Assembly (NCBI GenBank): GCA_035525015.1
Contig: DATLFC010000020.1
Location: 1-6,604 of the forward strand
DNA from: DATLEX01 sp035525015
Lineage (GTDB): Bacteria > Acidobacteriota > Thermoanaerobaculia > Gp7-AA8
Length of the DNA stretch: 6,604 bases
Reading direction: 5' to 3'
How positions within the stretch are numbered: position 1 is the first letter of the stretch; each line of letters begins with the position of its first letter. The notes under the pieces were generated by a model. That model was not told where the DNA came from. It did no database searches and saw only the letters and a program-made list of their open reading frames with translations. Shown here piece by piece: positions 1-5,581 of this stretch. A program made the position numbers and the translations under genes.

Positions 1-2
1 AG

Positions 3-824
3 GAGTATCTCGGCAGGCGCCTGGCCGCCCTCTACCGCCTCGGCAGCCTCAGTTACGTCCGGATGTTCCTCTCGGTCAGCGAGCAGAAGGATCCGAGCGC
101 CGCCGTCTCCATGCTCAGCTATCTGGTGACACACGACGCGCGGATGATCCAACGCTTCCATGAGAGCCGCGAGGAGCTGGCGCTTCGCGACGAGCAGATC
201 GGCGGGCGGCAGCGGGAGCTCGCCGCCGCGGCAAAGCTGATCGAGGAGCAGCGCAGGCAGGTCGCCGCGGCCCACGCGCAGAAGAAGAGGCTGCTGGTGA
301 CGCTGCAGCGGGAGGCAAGCGGGTCCGAGCTGGAGATCGCGGAGCTGGAGGAGAAAGCACGGCGCCTGCAGCGGCTGGTGAGTCTCCTGGCCAGCCAGCA
401 GCCCGACGCGTTCGCCGGCACCGACGTCCGCTCCTTCCGCGGCGCGCTGGCCTGGCCGGTGGCGGGGAAGGTCATCGAGGGCTACGGCCGCCACCGTAAC
501 CCGAAGTTTGCAACCTACACGACGAGCAACGGGCTGAAAATCGAGGCCGTGCCGCGCACGCCGGTGCAGGCCGTATTCGAGGGAACAGTTCTCTTTTCCC
601 AATGGTTCCGAGGGTACGGAAACCTGATCATTCTCGACCACGGAAATCGAGTCTTCTCGCTCTACGGAAACCTGAACGGTCCGTCCGTCGCCGTGGGCGA
701 TCGGATCGCCACTGGACAGGCGATTGCAGGCGTGGGGGAGGCTGAGGACGCCGTGTCCGGGTATCTTTACTTCGAGATCCGCGAGGACAATCGTCCCGAA
801 GATCCGACGCAATGGCTGCGGTGA
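3..824 (+). CDS. EnvC-like murein hydrolase activator (coiled coil + degenerate LytM/M23 domain), 5' truncated
   Basis: Likely a periplasmic regulator that activates peptidoglycan amidases at the division site, as EnvC does in E. coli. The frame is open from base 3 and reads as family sequence (LGRRLAALYRLG) before the first ATG at 63, so the true start and signal peptide lie outside the window; 273 residues are visible. Residues about 50-132 are a charged, Glu/Arg/Gln-rich coiled coil, and about 148-273 are a LytM (peptidase M23) domain ending in the usual FEIRED...P..WLR. The zinc ligands of active M23 enzymes are missing: SNGLKIEA replaces the HxGxD-type motif, YGNL replaces YGH, and YLYFEI replaces HLHFEI. 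This fits a non-catalytic activator of the EnvC type. The stop overlaps the start region of the S41 gene, implying co-translation. In many bacteria ftsE/ftsX lie just upstream; that cannot be checked here. Confidence 0.88.
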   Translation, partial: EYLGRRLAALYRLGSLSYVRMFLSVSEQKDPSAAVSMLSYLVTHDARMIQRFHESREELALRDEQIGGRQRELAAAAKLIEEQRRQVAAAHAQKKRLLVTLQREASGSELEIAELEEKARRLQRLVSLLASQQPDAFAGTDVRSFRGALAWPVAGKVIEGYGRHRNPKFATYTTSNGLKIEAVPRTPVQAVFEGTVLFSQWFRGYGNLIILDHGNRVFSLYGNLNGPSVAVGDRIATGQAIAGVGEAEDAVSGYLYFEIREDNRPEDPTQWLR

Positions 825-2005
825 CAACTATGACGAAAAAACGAGTCGCTTTCCTACTGCTCTCGGCCGCGCTGCTGGTGCTCCTTCTGACGGGGGCACT
901 GTTCGGCCAGGCCACGCAGCGGACGAACATCTATCGCTACCTGAGCATCTTCTCGGAGGTGCTCGACCTGGTGCGCAGCAGCTATGTCGACCAGGTCTCG
1001 TCGGATCAGTTGATGGATGGGGCCTTCTCCGGCGTCACCGATGCGGTCGACGAGTTCAGCTACTACGTCCCGCCGCAGCAGATGGCAGACTACAAGTCGT
1101 TCATCGACGTCGACGACAACGGCATCGGGCTCGTGGTGACGAGGCGGTTCGGTTACGCGTACGTGATTTCCGCCATCCCCGGGTCGCCGGCGGCGAAGAG
1201 TGGGGTCGAGCGCGGCGATTTCATCGAGAAGATCAATGGGACGCCGACGCCGAAGATGGCGGTCTGGCAGGTCCGCCACGCGCTCCGCACCGGCCAGGCT
1301 GTGAAGCTGCAGATGCTGCGCGGCGGGCAGTCGCGCCGTGCGGAGTTGACCCTGCAGCCGGGGACCTTCCATCCCATCCCTCTCGAGACGAAGCGCTACG
1401 GCGACGTCGCGTATATCCGCATTCCGTACTTCGAGAAGGGAACGGCCTCCGAATTCCGCCAGGCGCTGCTCGATGTGCGGGAGAGCGGCACGCGCAAGCT
1501 CATCGTCGACCTCCGCGGCAACGCCGGCGGCGACGTCGAGCAGGCCATCGCCGCGGCGGACGAGCTCCTGACCGGTGGGCTGATCACGGCACAGGCAGGC
1601 CGCAAGGTCGAGTCGAAGCAGTGGCAGGCCGACCGCGATACCGCCTACGACGGCGAGGTGCAGATGTTGACCGACGGTTCCACGGCCACCGGCGCCGAGG
1701 TGTTCGCGGCGGCGGTTCGCGACAACGGCCGCGGGAAGATCGTCGGCGCGAACACCTACGGGAAGTCCGTGGTGCAGCGCTTCATCCCGCTGGCCAGCGG
1801 CGGCGGCGTCCACCTCACGGTCGCACACTTCACCACTCCCGACCTCAAGCCGATCAAGGAGCGCGGCATCAAGCCCGACGTGACCGTCGACATGACCGCG
1901 CAGCTCCTCCGCGACGGCGAGAGCGAAGGAGAGAAGCCGAAGAGGGACCTGATCCTCGAGAAGGCGCTGGCGATCTACGGCGAAGAACTGAAGAAGGCGG
2001 CGTAA
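812..2005 (+). CDS. ctpA: S41 family C-terminal processing peptidase (CtpA/Prc type) with PDZ domain and altered nucleophile
   Basis: Exported PDZ-protease of the C-terminal processing family, which trims periplasmic or membrane proteins including cell-wall enzymes. Numbering from the ATG at 812 (397 aa): a basic n-region and hydrophobic segment at 8-32 (KKRVAFLLLSAALLVLLL) act as signal peptide or anchor. The family N-terminal region is at about 40-95, PDZ at about 103-175, and the S41 core at about 195-360 with DLRGNAGG (233-240; usually DLRGNPGG). The catalytic Lys is K318 in YGKSVVQ and the supporting Gln is Q322. The nucleophile motif usually reads S-A-S-A-S-E; here it is T291-A-T-G-A-E296. 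The residue 25 before the Lys, Ser430 in E. coli Prc, is Thr293. In-frame starts are ATG 812, GTG 821 (GTGA overlap with the upstream stop) and ATG 830; 830 gives the neatest signal peptide and no start has a strong Shine-Dalgarno. The family call is firm; activity is uncertain. Confidence 0.92.
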   Translation: MAAVTTMTKKRVAFLLLSAALLVLLLTGALFGQATQRTNIYRYLSIFSEVLDLVRSSYVDQVSSDQLMDGAFSGVTDAVDEFSYYVPPQQMADYKSFIDVDDNGIGLVVTRRFGYAYVISAIPGSPAAKSGVERGDFIEKINGTPTPKMAVWQVRHALRTGQAVKLQMLRGGQSRRAELTLQPGTFHPIPLETKRYGDVAYIRIPYFEKGTASEFRQALLDVRESGTRKLIVDLRGNAGGDVEQAIAAADELLTGGLITAQAGRKVESKQWQADRDTAYDGEVQMLTDGSTATGAEVFAAAVRDNGRGKIVGANTYGKSVVQRFIPLASGGGVHLTVAHFTTPDLKPIKERGIKPDVTVDMTAQLLRDGESEGEKPKRDLILEKALAIYGEELKKAA

Positions 2006-2012
2006 GTCGCGT

Positions 2013-2018
2013 TAAAAT
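2013..2018 (+). promoter_or_regulatory. Candidate -10 element for the deacetylase gene (leaderless arrangement)
   Basis: TAAAAT stands out in the 19-base GC-rich gap after the S41 gene. It is followed by exactly six C residues and then the GTG start at 2025, so a transcript starting 6-7 bases after the -10 would begin at the start codon. No convincing -35 hexamer is seen; CTGAAG at 1988-1993 is weak and 19 bases away. The same TAAAAT-N6-start layout precedes the GGDEF gene. This may be a secondary promoter inside the operon. Confidence 0.4.
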
Positions 2019-2024
2019 CCCCCC

Positions 2025-2900
2025 GTGCAGCACGGTCGGGAGGGAGCGCCGCAGCCATCATTCAGGACCATCGCGGTCCTGATGCTCCTTCCGGTGCTCT
2101 CGCTCTTCATTTACGTCGTCTTTCGCGCCATCTACCCGACGGAAGAGGCGCCGGGAGCCGAGCCTCTGACCCGGCGCTCCGCGCCACCCTCTCCTGCCGG
2201 CAGAGGGGCTGCCACTGCCGCGGCCATGACGGCGCCGAAGCCGGTCGCCGGCTCGATCGTGTTGATCATGGACGACTTCGGATTCGACGGGCAGCCGATC
2301 GAGCGCGCCATGCGGCTCGATCCCGACATCAATTTCGCCATCCTCCCCAACTCCACGCGCGCCGCCTATTTCGCGCAGCGCCTTCATGACGCCGGCTTCG
2401 AGATTCTGGTGCATCTGCCGATGGAACCGCTCGGCGAGGCGTCGCCGGGGCGCAACGCGATCCTGACCTCGATGTCGGACGAGGAGATCGCGCGCCTGGT
2501 CGAGGAGAACGTCCGCGCCGTTCCGTATGCCCGCGGCATGAACAATCACATGGGCTCGCGGGCCACCGCCGATCCACGGGTGATGTCGACCGTCCTCCGC
2601 TCGCTCCCTCGAGGGATGTACTTCGTCGATTCGCGGACCGGTGACCGCTCAGTGGCGGAGAAGATGGCCCGTGAGATGAGCATCCGGACCGCGGCGCGCC
2701 ACGTCTTCCTCGACGACGTCCGGACGCCGGCGGCGGTGCGCCAGCAGCTCGCCGTGCTCGCCGAGATGGCGGGCGAGCGCGGCTATGCCGTCGGAATCGG
2801 GCATCCGCACCAGGTGACGCTCGACGTGCTGGCCGAGGAGATCCCGCGGCTGCGCGAGCGCGGCTTCCGGTTCCTGCGCGCCAGCGCGATCGTGAACTGA
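2025..2900 (+). CDS. Divergent polysaccharide deacetylase family protein (YibQ-like), membrane anchored
   Basis: Member of the divergent polysaccharide deacetylase family (PF04748, YibQ/DUF610), a NodB-like fold predicted to act on an envelope glycan; the substrate is unknown. The protein has 291 aa from a GTG start. Residues 14-36 form one N-terminal membrane anchor, 37-75 a Pro/Ala-rich linker, and 77-290 the enzyme domain. Visible family motifs are IMDDFG (81-86, metal-site Asp pair), VHLPMEP (129-135), GMNNHMGS (171-178), FVDSRT (200-205), FLDD (228-231) and IGHPH (258-262), so the metal and catalytic residues look intact. GTG 2025 keeps the charged N-terminus before the anchor; the next in-frame start, ATG 2082, would begin inside the anchor. 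No Shine-Dalgarno precedes either start. It follows the S41 gene by 19 bases and overlaps the next gene by one base (TGATG). The linker carries a REP-like palindromic sequence in frame. EnvC/S41/YibQ adjacency recurs in proteobacteria, suggesting a shared wall-remodelling task. Confidence 0.88.
   Translation: MQHGREGAPQPSFRTIAVLMLLPVLSLFIYVVFRAIYPTEEAPGAEPLTRRSAPPSPAGRGAATAAAMTAPKPVAGSIVLIMDDFGFDGQPIERAMRLDPDINFAILPNSTRAAYFAQRLHDAGFEILVHLPMEPLGEASPGRNAILTSMSDEEIARLVEENVRAVPYARGMNNHMGSRATADPRVMSTVLRSLPRGMYFVDSRTGDRSVAEKMAREMSIRTAARHVFLDDVRTPAAVRQQLAVLAEMAGERGYAVGIGHPHQVTLDVLAEEIPRLRERGFRFLRASAIVN
2163..2209 (+). repeat. REP-like palindromic element in frame within the deacetylase linker
   Basis: Two adjacent hairpins lie here: GGCGC-TCC-GCGCC at 2173-2185, and CCTCT(C)CTG-CCGG-CAGAGGGG at 2188-2208, whose core CTGCCGGCAG is a perfect palindrome; that stem has one bulged C and one G-T pair. 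The flanking CCTCTGACCCGGCGCT..GCGCCACCCTCTCC pattern resembles short dispersed palindromes I know from many GC-rich Gram-negative genomes, which translate as PLTRRSAPPSPAGRG-like peptides. Here it encodes residues 47-61, between the membrane anchor and the catalytic domain. Only one copy is in the window, so its dispersed nature is inferred from resemblance. Confidence 0.45.
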
Positions 2901-3643
2901 TGCTCCTGGCGCTCTTCCTGATCGAGCTGGCCGCCGGTCTCTATCTCTTTCTTCCGCTCGTGGGCCGGCGCAACGCCGGGGTGAAGTTCTACCGCCTCAT
3001 CCTCATCTGTGGCGCCGCGCTCGCGGCTTTGGCCGCGGTCGCGCATCTCATGGCCGGCCGCCGCGATCTGGCGCTCGCCGACGCCGCGACGATTCTTCTG
3101 ACCGTCGCCGTCTGGGTCCTTCTCCGTTATCCGAAGCGGCTCGCCTTCCGCGCTTCCGCATTCCTCCTCGGCGCCGCCTATGCCGGCGCGGCGCTGGTGG
3201 CGTACGACGCCGCCGTGGCGCCGCCCCACGTCCTCTGGACGATCGCCGGTGCGCTCAGCACCGTGGCGCTCCTCGGCAGCGTCAACCTGGCCATGTTGCT
3301 CGGCCACTGGTACCTCGTGGTCCGCGGGATGCCGATCGAGCCGCTCAAACGGCTCACCATCGCCACGCTCGCGGCGACGATCCTCCGCCTGGCCGTCGTC
3401 GTGATCGCCATCGCCGCCGGCGGCGTGTTCGAGGAGATCGCCGTGCGGCAGGGCATCTTCTTCTGGATGCGCGCCGGCTGGGGGCTGGCCGGCCCGCTCG
3501 TCCTCTTCCCGATGGTGTGGGGGACGGTGCGCATCCGCTCGACGATGGCCGCAACCGGGATCCTCTACGTCGAGGTCGTGGCCGTCATCATCGGCGAAGT
3601 CCTCGGCGGATGGCTGTCGGCGATCATTCACCTGCCGGTGTGA
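2900..3643 (+). CDS. Polytopic membrane protein of unknown function (about 8 helices)
   Basis: I do not recognise this 247-aa protein. It is almost wholly hydrophobic, with likely membrane segments near residues 2-20, 31-51, 60-76, 84-104, 112-138, 151-174, 186-209 and 215-243. Short charged loops include GRRNAGVKFYR, RYPKR and RGMPIEPLKR. Features that may be functional are intramembrane or boundary polar residues: LGHWYL (135-140), R163 in ILRL, E178/E179 (VFEE), R191 (WMRAGWG) and E225/E233 in the last segment. There is no signal peptide cleavage site, no soluble domain and no known transporter motif that I can see. The ATG overlaps the deacetylase stop by one base (TGATG), so it is very probably translated from the same mRNA. 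Its 3' end overlaps the convergent GGDEF gene by 20 bases. Operon membership hints at an envelope role, perhaps a partner or substrate supplier for the deacetylase, but that is inference from position only. Confidence 0.8.
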   Translation: MLLALFLIELAAGLYLFLPLVGRRNAGVKFYRLILICGAALAALAAVAHLMAGRRDLALADAATILLTVAVWVLLRYPKRLAFRASAFLLGAAYAGAALVAYDAAVAPPHVLWTIAGALSTVALLGSVNLAMLLGHWYLVVRGMPIEPLKRLTIATLAATILRLAVVVIAIAAGGVFEEIAVRQGIFFWMRAGWGLAGPLVLFPMVWGTVRIRSTMAATGILYVEVVAVIIGEVLGGWLSAIIHLPV

Positions 3644-4454
3644 CGTCGCGGCGCTTCTGATCGTACATCGCGTCGTCGGCTTCGCGCAGGAGCTGCTCGG
3701 CCGTGACGTCCGCGCCGCGCGGCTGGGCCACGCCGATGCTGACGCCGAGCGTGGCGGCCGGATAGGAGGCGGCGACGCCCTGGACGCTCTCGGCGATGCG
3801 CGCGGCGACGTCCGTCGCCGGGCCGGCGCCGGCGCCCCACAGCAGCGCCGCGAATTCGTCGCCGCCCATGCGGGCGATGACGTCGCCGGTGCGGACCGAT
3901 GCCCGCAGCGCCTCGGCGATCCTGCTCAGGACTTCATCGCCGGTCTGATGGCCGTACTGGTCGTTCACCGACTTGAAGCCGTCGAGGTCGATGTAGAGAA
4001 GCGTGATCGATCGCTCGTCGCGACCGGCGCGCGCCAGCTCGCGCTCGAGCTGTTCGAGGAAGGCACGGGAGTTCGCCAGGCCCGTCAGGGGATCGGTCCG
4101 CGCCAGCTCCGCTTCGCTCCGGAGCGCCGCCTGCAGCCGGGCGTTCATCGCATGGAGCTCGTTCCGGTCGATGCGCACCTGGTGCACGAGGAACGCGGCA
4201 GCGCCGAAGATGACGAAGCGCGTGAAGCCGTTCCAGAGCGTCACCGCCATGGCCGGTTGGGCCGCCGCATCGGCGACGATCCAGCACCCCGCCGCCGTCA
4301 CCGCGGCCGCTGCGCTGTCGATGGCGTCCCCTTTCCACGCCGAGATCGCGATCGGCAGAAGGTAGAGCAGAGAGAAGCCGATCTCCGGCCCGGTCAGGTA
4401 GTCGACCCACCCGATGACGAGAATGGCTGGCACAGCAATCCAGACGGGCCGCAT
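3624..4454 (-). CDS. Membrane-anchored GGDEF diguanylate cyclase
   Basis: Predicted to make cyclic di-GMP from two GTP in the cytoplasm, under control of a membrane sensor region. The protein has 276 aa. Residues 2-92 carry about four membrane helices with the DYLTGPEIGFSLLYLLPIAISAW pattern, a common N-terminal input module of GGDEF proteins and histidine kinases (ligand unknown). A short linker helix (93-115) precedes the cyclase domain (about 117-270). Visible motifs are DPLTGL (121-126), DLDGFKSVND (156-165) and an intact active site GGDEF (197-201). An inhibitory I-site RxxD (R188-T-G-D191) sits exactly five residues before it, so product feedback is expected. The ATG at 4454 is preceded by TAAAAT-GGGGCC, a leaderless-type arrangement, rather than a clear Shine-Dalgarno. 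It is divergent from the ABC ATPase gene across 62 bases, so the two may be co-regulated, and its stop lies inside the convergent membrane-protein gene. Confidence 0.93.
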   Translation of the reverse strand: MRPVWIAVPAILVIGWVDYLTGPEIGFSLLYLLPIAISAWKGDAIDSAAAAVTAAGCWIVADAAAQPAMAVTLWNGFTRFVIFGAAAFLVHQVRIDRNELHAMNARLQAALRSEAELARTDPLTGLANSRAFLEQLERELARAGRDERSITLLYIDLDGFKSVNDQYGHQTGDEVLSRIAEALRASVRTGDVIARMGGDEFAALLWGAGAGPATDVAARIAESVQGVAASYPAATLGVSIGVAQPRGADVTAEQLLREADDAMYDQKRRDVTPAGE

Positions 4455-4460
4455 GGCCCC

Positions 4461-4466
4461 ATTTTA
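4461..4466 (-). promoter_or_regulatory. Candidate -10 element for the GGDEF gene (leaderless arrangement)
   Basis: Read on the minus strand, TAAAAT (4466 to 4461) is followed by GGGGCC and then ATG at 4454: the same six-base spacing as before the deacetylase gene. Transcription would begin at or next to the start codon. No recognisable -35 lies at 16-18 bases; TTTGCC (4496 to 4491) is too far away. It forms one outer edge of the palindrome at 4461-4479. Confidence 0.4.
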
Positions 4467-4473
4467 GAATTTC

Positions 4474-4479
4474 TAAAAT
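4474..4479 (+). promoter_or_regulatory. Candidate -10 element for the ABC ATPase gene
   Basis: TAAAAT on the plus strand at the right edge of the palindrome. Transcription from it would start near 4485-4487 and give a leader of about 30 bases before ATG 4517. Competing candidates are TAGAAT at 4465-4470 and TAACAT at 4503-4508, the latter followed by 8 bases and then the ATG. No clear -35 supports any of them. Confidence 0.3.
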
Positions 4480-4516
4480 CACGGTGCCCGGGCAAACTTC
4501 GATAACATGCCGCCGA

Positions 4517-5581
4517 ATGGCTGGGGTCCGGTTCGAGCACGTCGTCAAACGCTACGGGGCCGTCTCCGTCATCGAGGACATGAGCCTCGACGTCGGCGAT
4601 CACGAGTTCATGGTGCTGGTCGGGCCTTCGGGATGCGGCAAGTCGACCGCGCTGCGGATGATCGCCGGCCTGGAAGACATCACGGCCGGGACGATCTCCA
4701 TCGGCAACCGTGTGGTGAACGACCTGCAGCCGAAGGACCGCGACACGGCCATGGTGTTCCAGACTTACGCGCTCTACCCCCACATGAGCGTGCGCGAGAA
4801 CATGGCCTTCGGCCTGAAGATGCGGAAGACGCCGAAGGGCGAGATCACGCGCCGCGTCGACGACGCCGCCTCGATCCTCGGCATCACGCCGCTGCTCGAC
4901 CGCAAGCCGAAGCAGCTCTCCGGAGGGCAGCGGCAGCGCGTCGCCCTCGGCCGCGCCATCGTACGCAAGCCGGCCGTCTTCCTCTTCGACGAGCCGCTGT
5001 CGAACCTCGACGCCAAGCTGCGGGTGCAGATGCGCGCCGAGATCACCAAGCTCCAGCAGCGGCTCGAGACGACCTCGGTCTACGTCACGCACGACCAGAT
5101 CGAGGCCATGACCATGGGCCACCGCATCGCCGTCATGAACGCCGGCCGCATCCAGCAGGTGGGAGCGCCCCTGGAGGTGTACGACAAGCCGGCCAATGTC
5201 TTCGTGGCGCAGTTCATCGGCACGCCGCCGATGAACTTCTTCCCCGCCACGGTCAGCGACAGCCGCATCGACGCGCCGTCGATCACGCTGCCGCTGACTC
5301 GTCCCGTGGCCGCGGGTGAAGTGCTCGTCGGCCTCCGTCCCGAGAATCTCGTCGAGCCGGGGAAGGAGGGCCGCGGCGCGATGGGGGAGATCACCGGCAA
5401 GGTCGAGATCGTCGAGCCGATCGGCCACGAGGCGATCGTCCACATCCGGGTGGGCGAGGCGATCTTCATCGCGGCATTCGACGCGCACCTCGCACCGCGC
5501 GTGGGGGAGACGATCACGGCCGGCGTGGAGGTCGAGCGGCTGCACCTCTTCGACCCGAAGACCGAAGTGGCGCTGACATGA
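4517..5581 (+). CDS. MalK/UgpC-type ABC transporter ATP-binding protein (carbohydrate importer ATPase)
   Basis: Cytoplasmic ATPase that drives a sugar or glycerol-phosphate importer of the CUT1 class, as a dimer bound to two permeases. The protein has 354 aa, the usual length. Motifs are Walker A GPSGCGKST (36-44), Q-loop Q82 in VFQTYALYPHM, signature LSGGQ (134-138), Walker B FLFDEP (155-160), D-loop SNLD (162-165) and switch His H192 in VTHDQ. The MalK-family segment APLEVYDKPANVFVAQFIGTPPMNFF (217-242) leads to a C-terminal TOBE domain (about 243-350) with VGLRPENL (271-278). ATG 4517 is chosen because MAGVRFEHVVKRYG aligns with the usual family N-terminus; an upstream in-frame GTG at 4484 would add 11 residues unlike the family. 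No permease or binding-protein gene is nearby, so it may be a shared ATPase of the MsmX/MsmK kind, or its partners lie elsewhere. Its stop abuts the convergent zinc-ribbon gene with no base between. Confidence 0.93.
   Translation: MAGVRFEHVVKRYGAVSVIEDMSLDVGDHEFMVLVGPSGCGKSTALRMIAGLEDITAGTISIGNRVVNDLQPKDRDTAMVFQTYALYPHMSVRENMAFGLKMRKTPKGEITRRVDDAASILGITPLLDRKPKQLSGGQRQRVALGRAIVRKPAVFLFDEPLSNLDAKLRVQMRAEITKLQQRLETTSVYVTHDQIEAMTMGHRIAVMNAGRIQQVGAPLEVYDKPANVFVAQFIGTPPMNFFPATVSDSRIDAPSITLPLTRPVAAGEVLVGLRPENLVEPGKEGRGAMGEITGKVEIVEPIGHEAIVHIRVGEAIFIAAFDAHLAPRVGETITAGVEVERLHLFDPKTEVALT

Larger units (their letters stand above)
4461..4479. promoter_or_regulatory. 19-base palindrome in the divergent promoter region
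   Basis: ATTTTAGAATTTCTAAAAT is a perfect inverted repeat: two 9-base arms, ATTTTAGAA and TTCTAAAAT, around one central base. It is strikingly AT-rich against GC-rich surroundings and sits between the divergent GGDEF and ABC ATPase starts, 7 bases from one and 38 from the other. Two readings are possible and compatible. It may be an operator for a dimeric regulator; the half-site resembles Fur/PerR-class boxes only loosely. Or it may be two back-to-back -10 elements, since TAAAAT lies at each outer edge on opposite strands. Confidence 0.5.

Noticed and set aside
1..5. AGGAG at the very start of the window as a ribosome binding site
   Set aside because: The EnvC-like reading frame continues through it with family-like residues, so it is inside the gene.
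854..1828. A 324-codon minus-strand open frame opposite the S41 gene
   Set aside because: Low-complexity Arg/Asp/His composition and no family resemblance; it exists because of GC-rich codon bias in the S41 gene.
2038..2046. GGGAGGGAG as a Shine-Dalgarno for the deacetylase
   Set aside because: No in-frame start codon lies 5-12 bases after it; the next in-frame start is ATG 2082, inside the membrane anchor. It is simply coding sequence for Arg-Glu-Gly.
724..2082. A 452-codon plus-strand frame overlapping the S41 gene
   Set aside because: Arg/Gly/Ala-rich nonsense composition, in conflict with the clear PDZ and S41 sequence in the other frame.
2188..2208. The hairpin in the deacetylase gene as a transcription terminator
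   Set aside because: No T-run follows, and the position is inside an intact reading frame.
3820..3840. GCCGG/GGCGCC-rich repetitive stretch that could look like a palindromic element
   Set aside because: It encodes the GAGAG loop of the GGDEF domain and is explained by Gly/Ala codons.
4394..5545. A 383-codon open frame on the minus strand covering nearly all of the ABC ATPase gene
   Set aside because: Its product is rich in Arg, His, Asp and Leu with no recognisable motif, typical of the shadow frame of a GC-rich gene. The opposite strand has every ABC ATPase motif.
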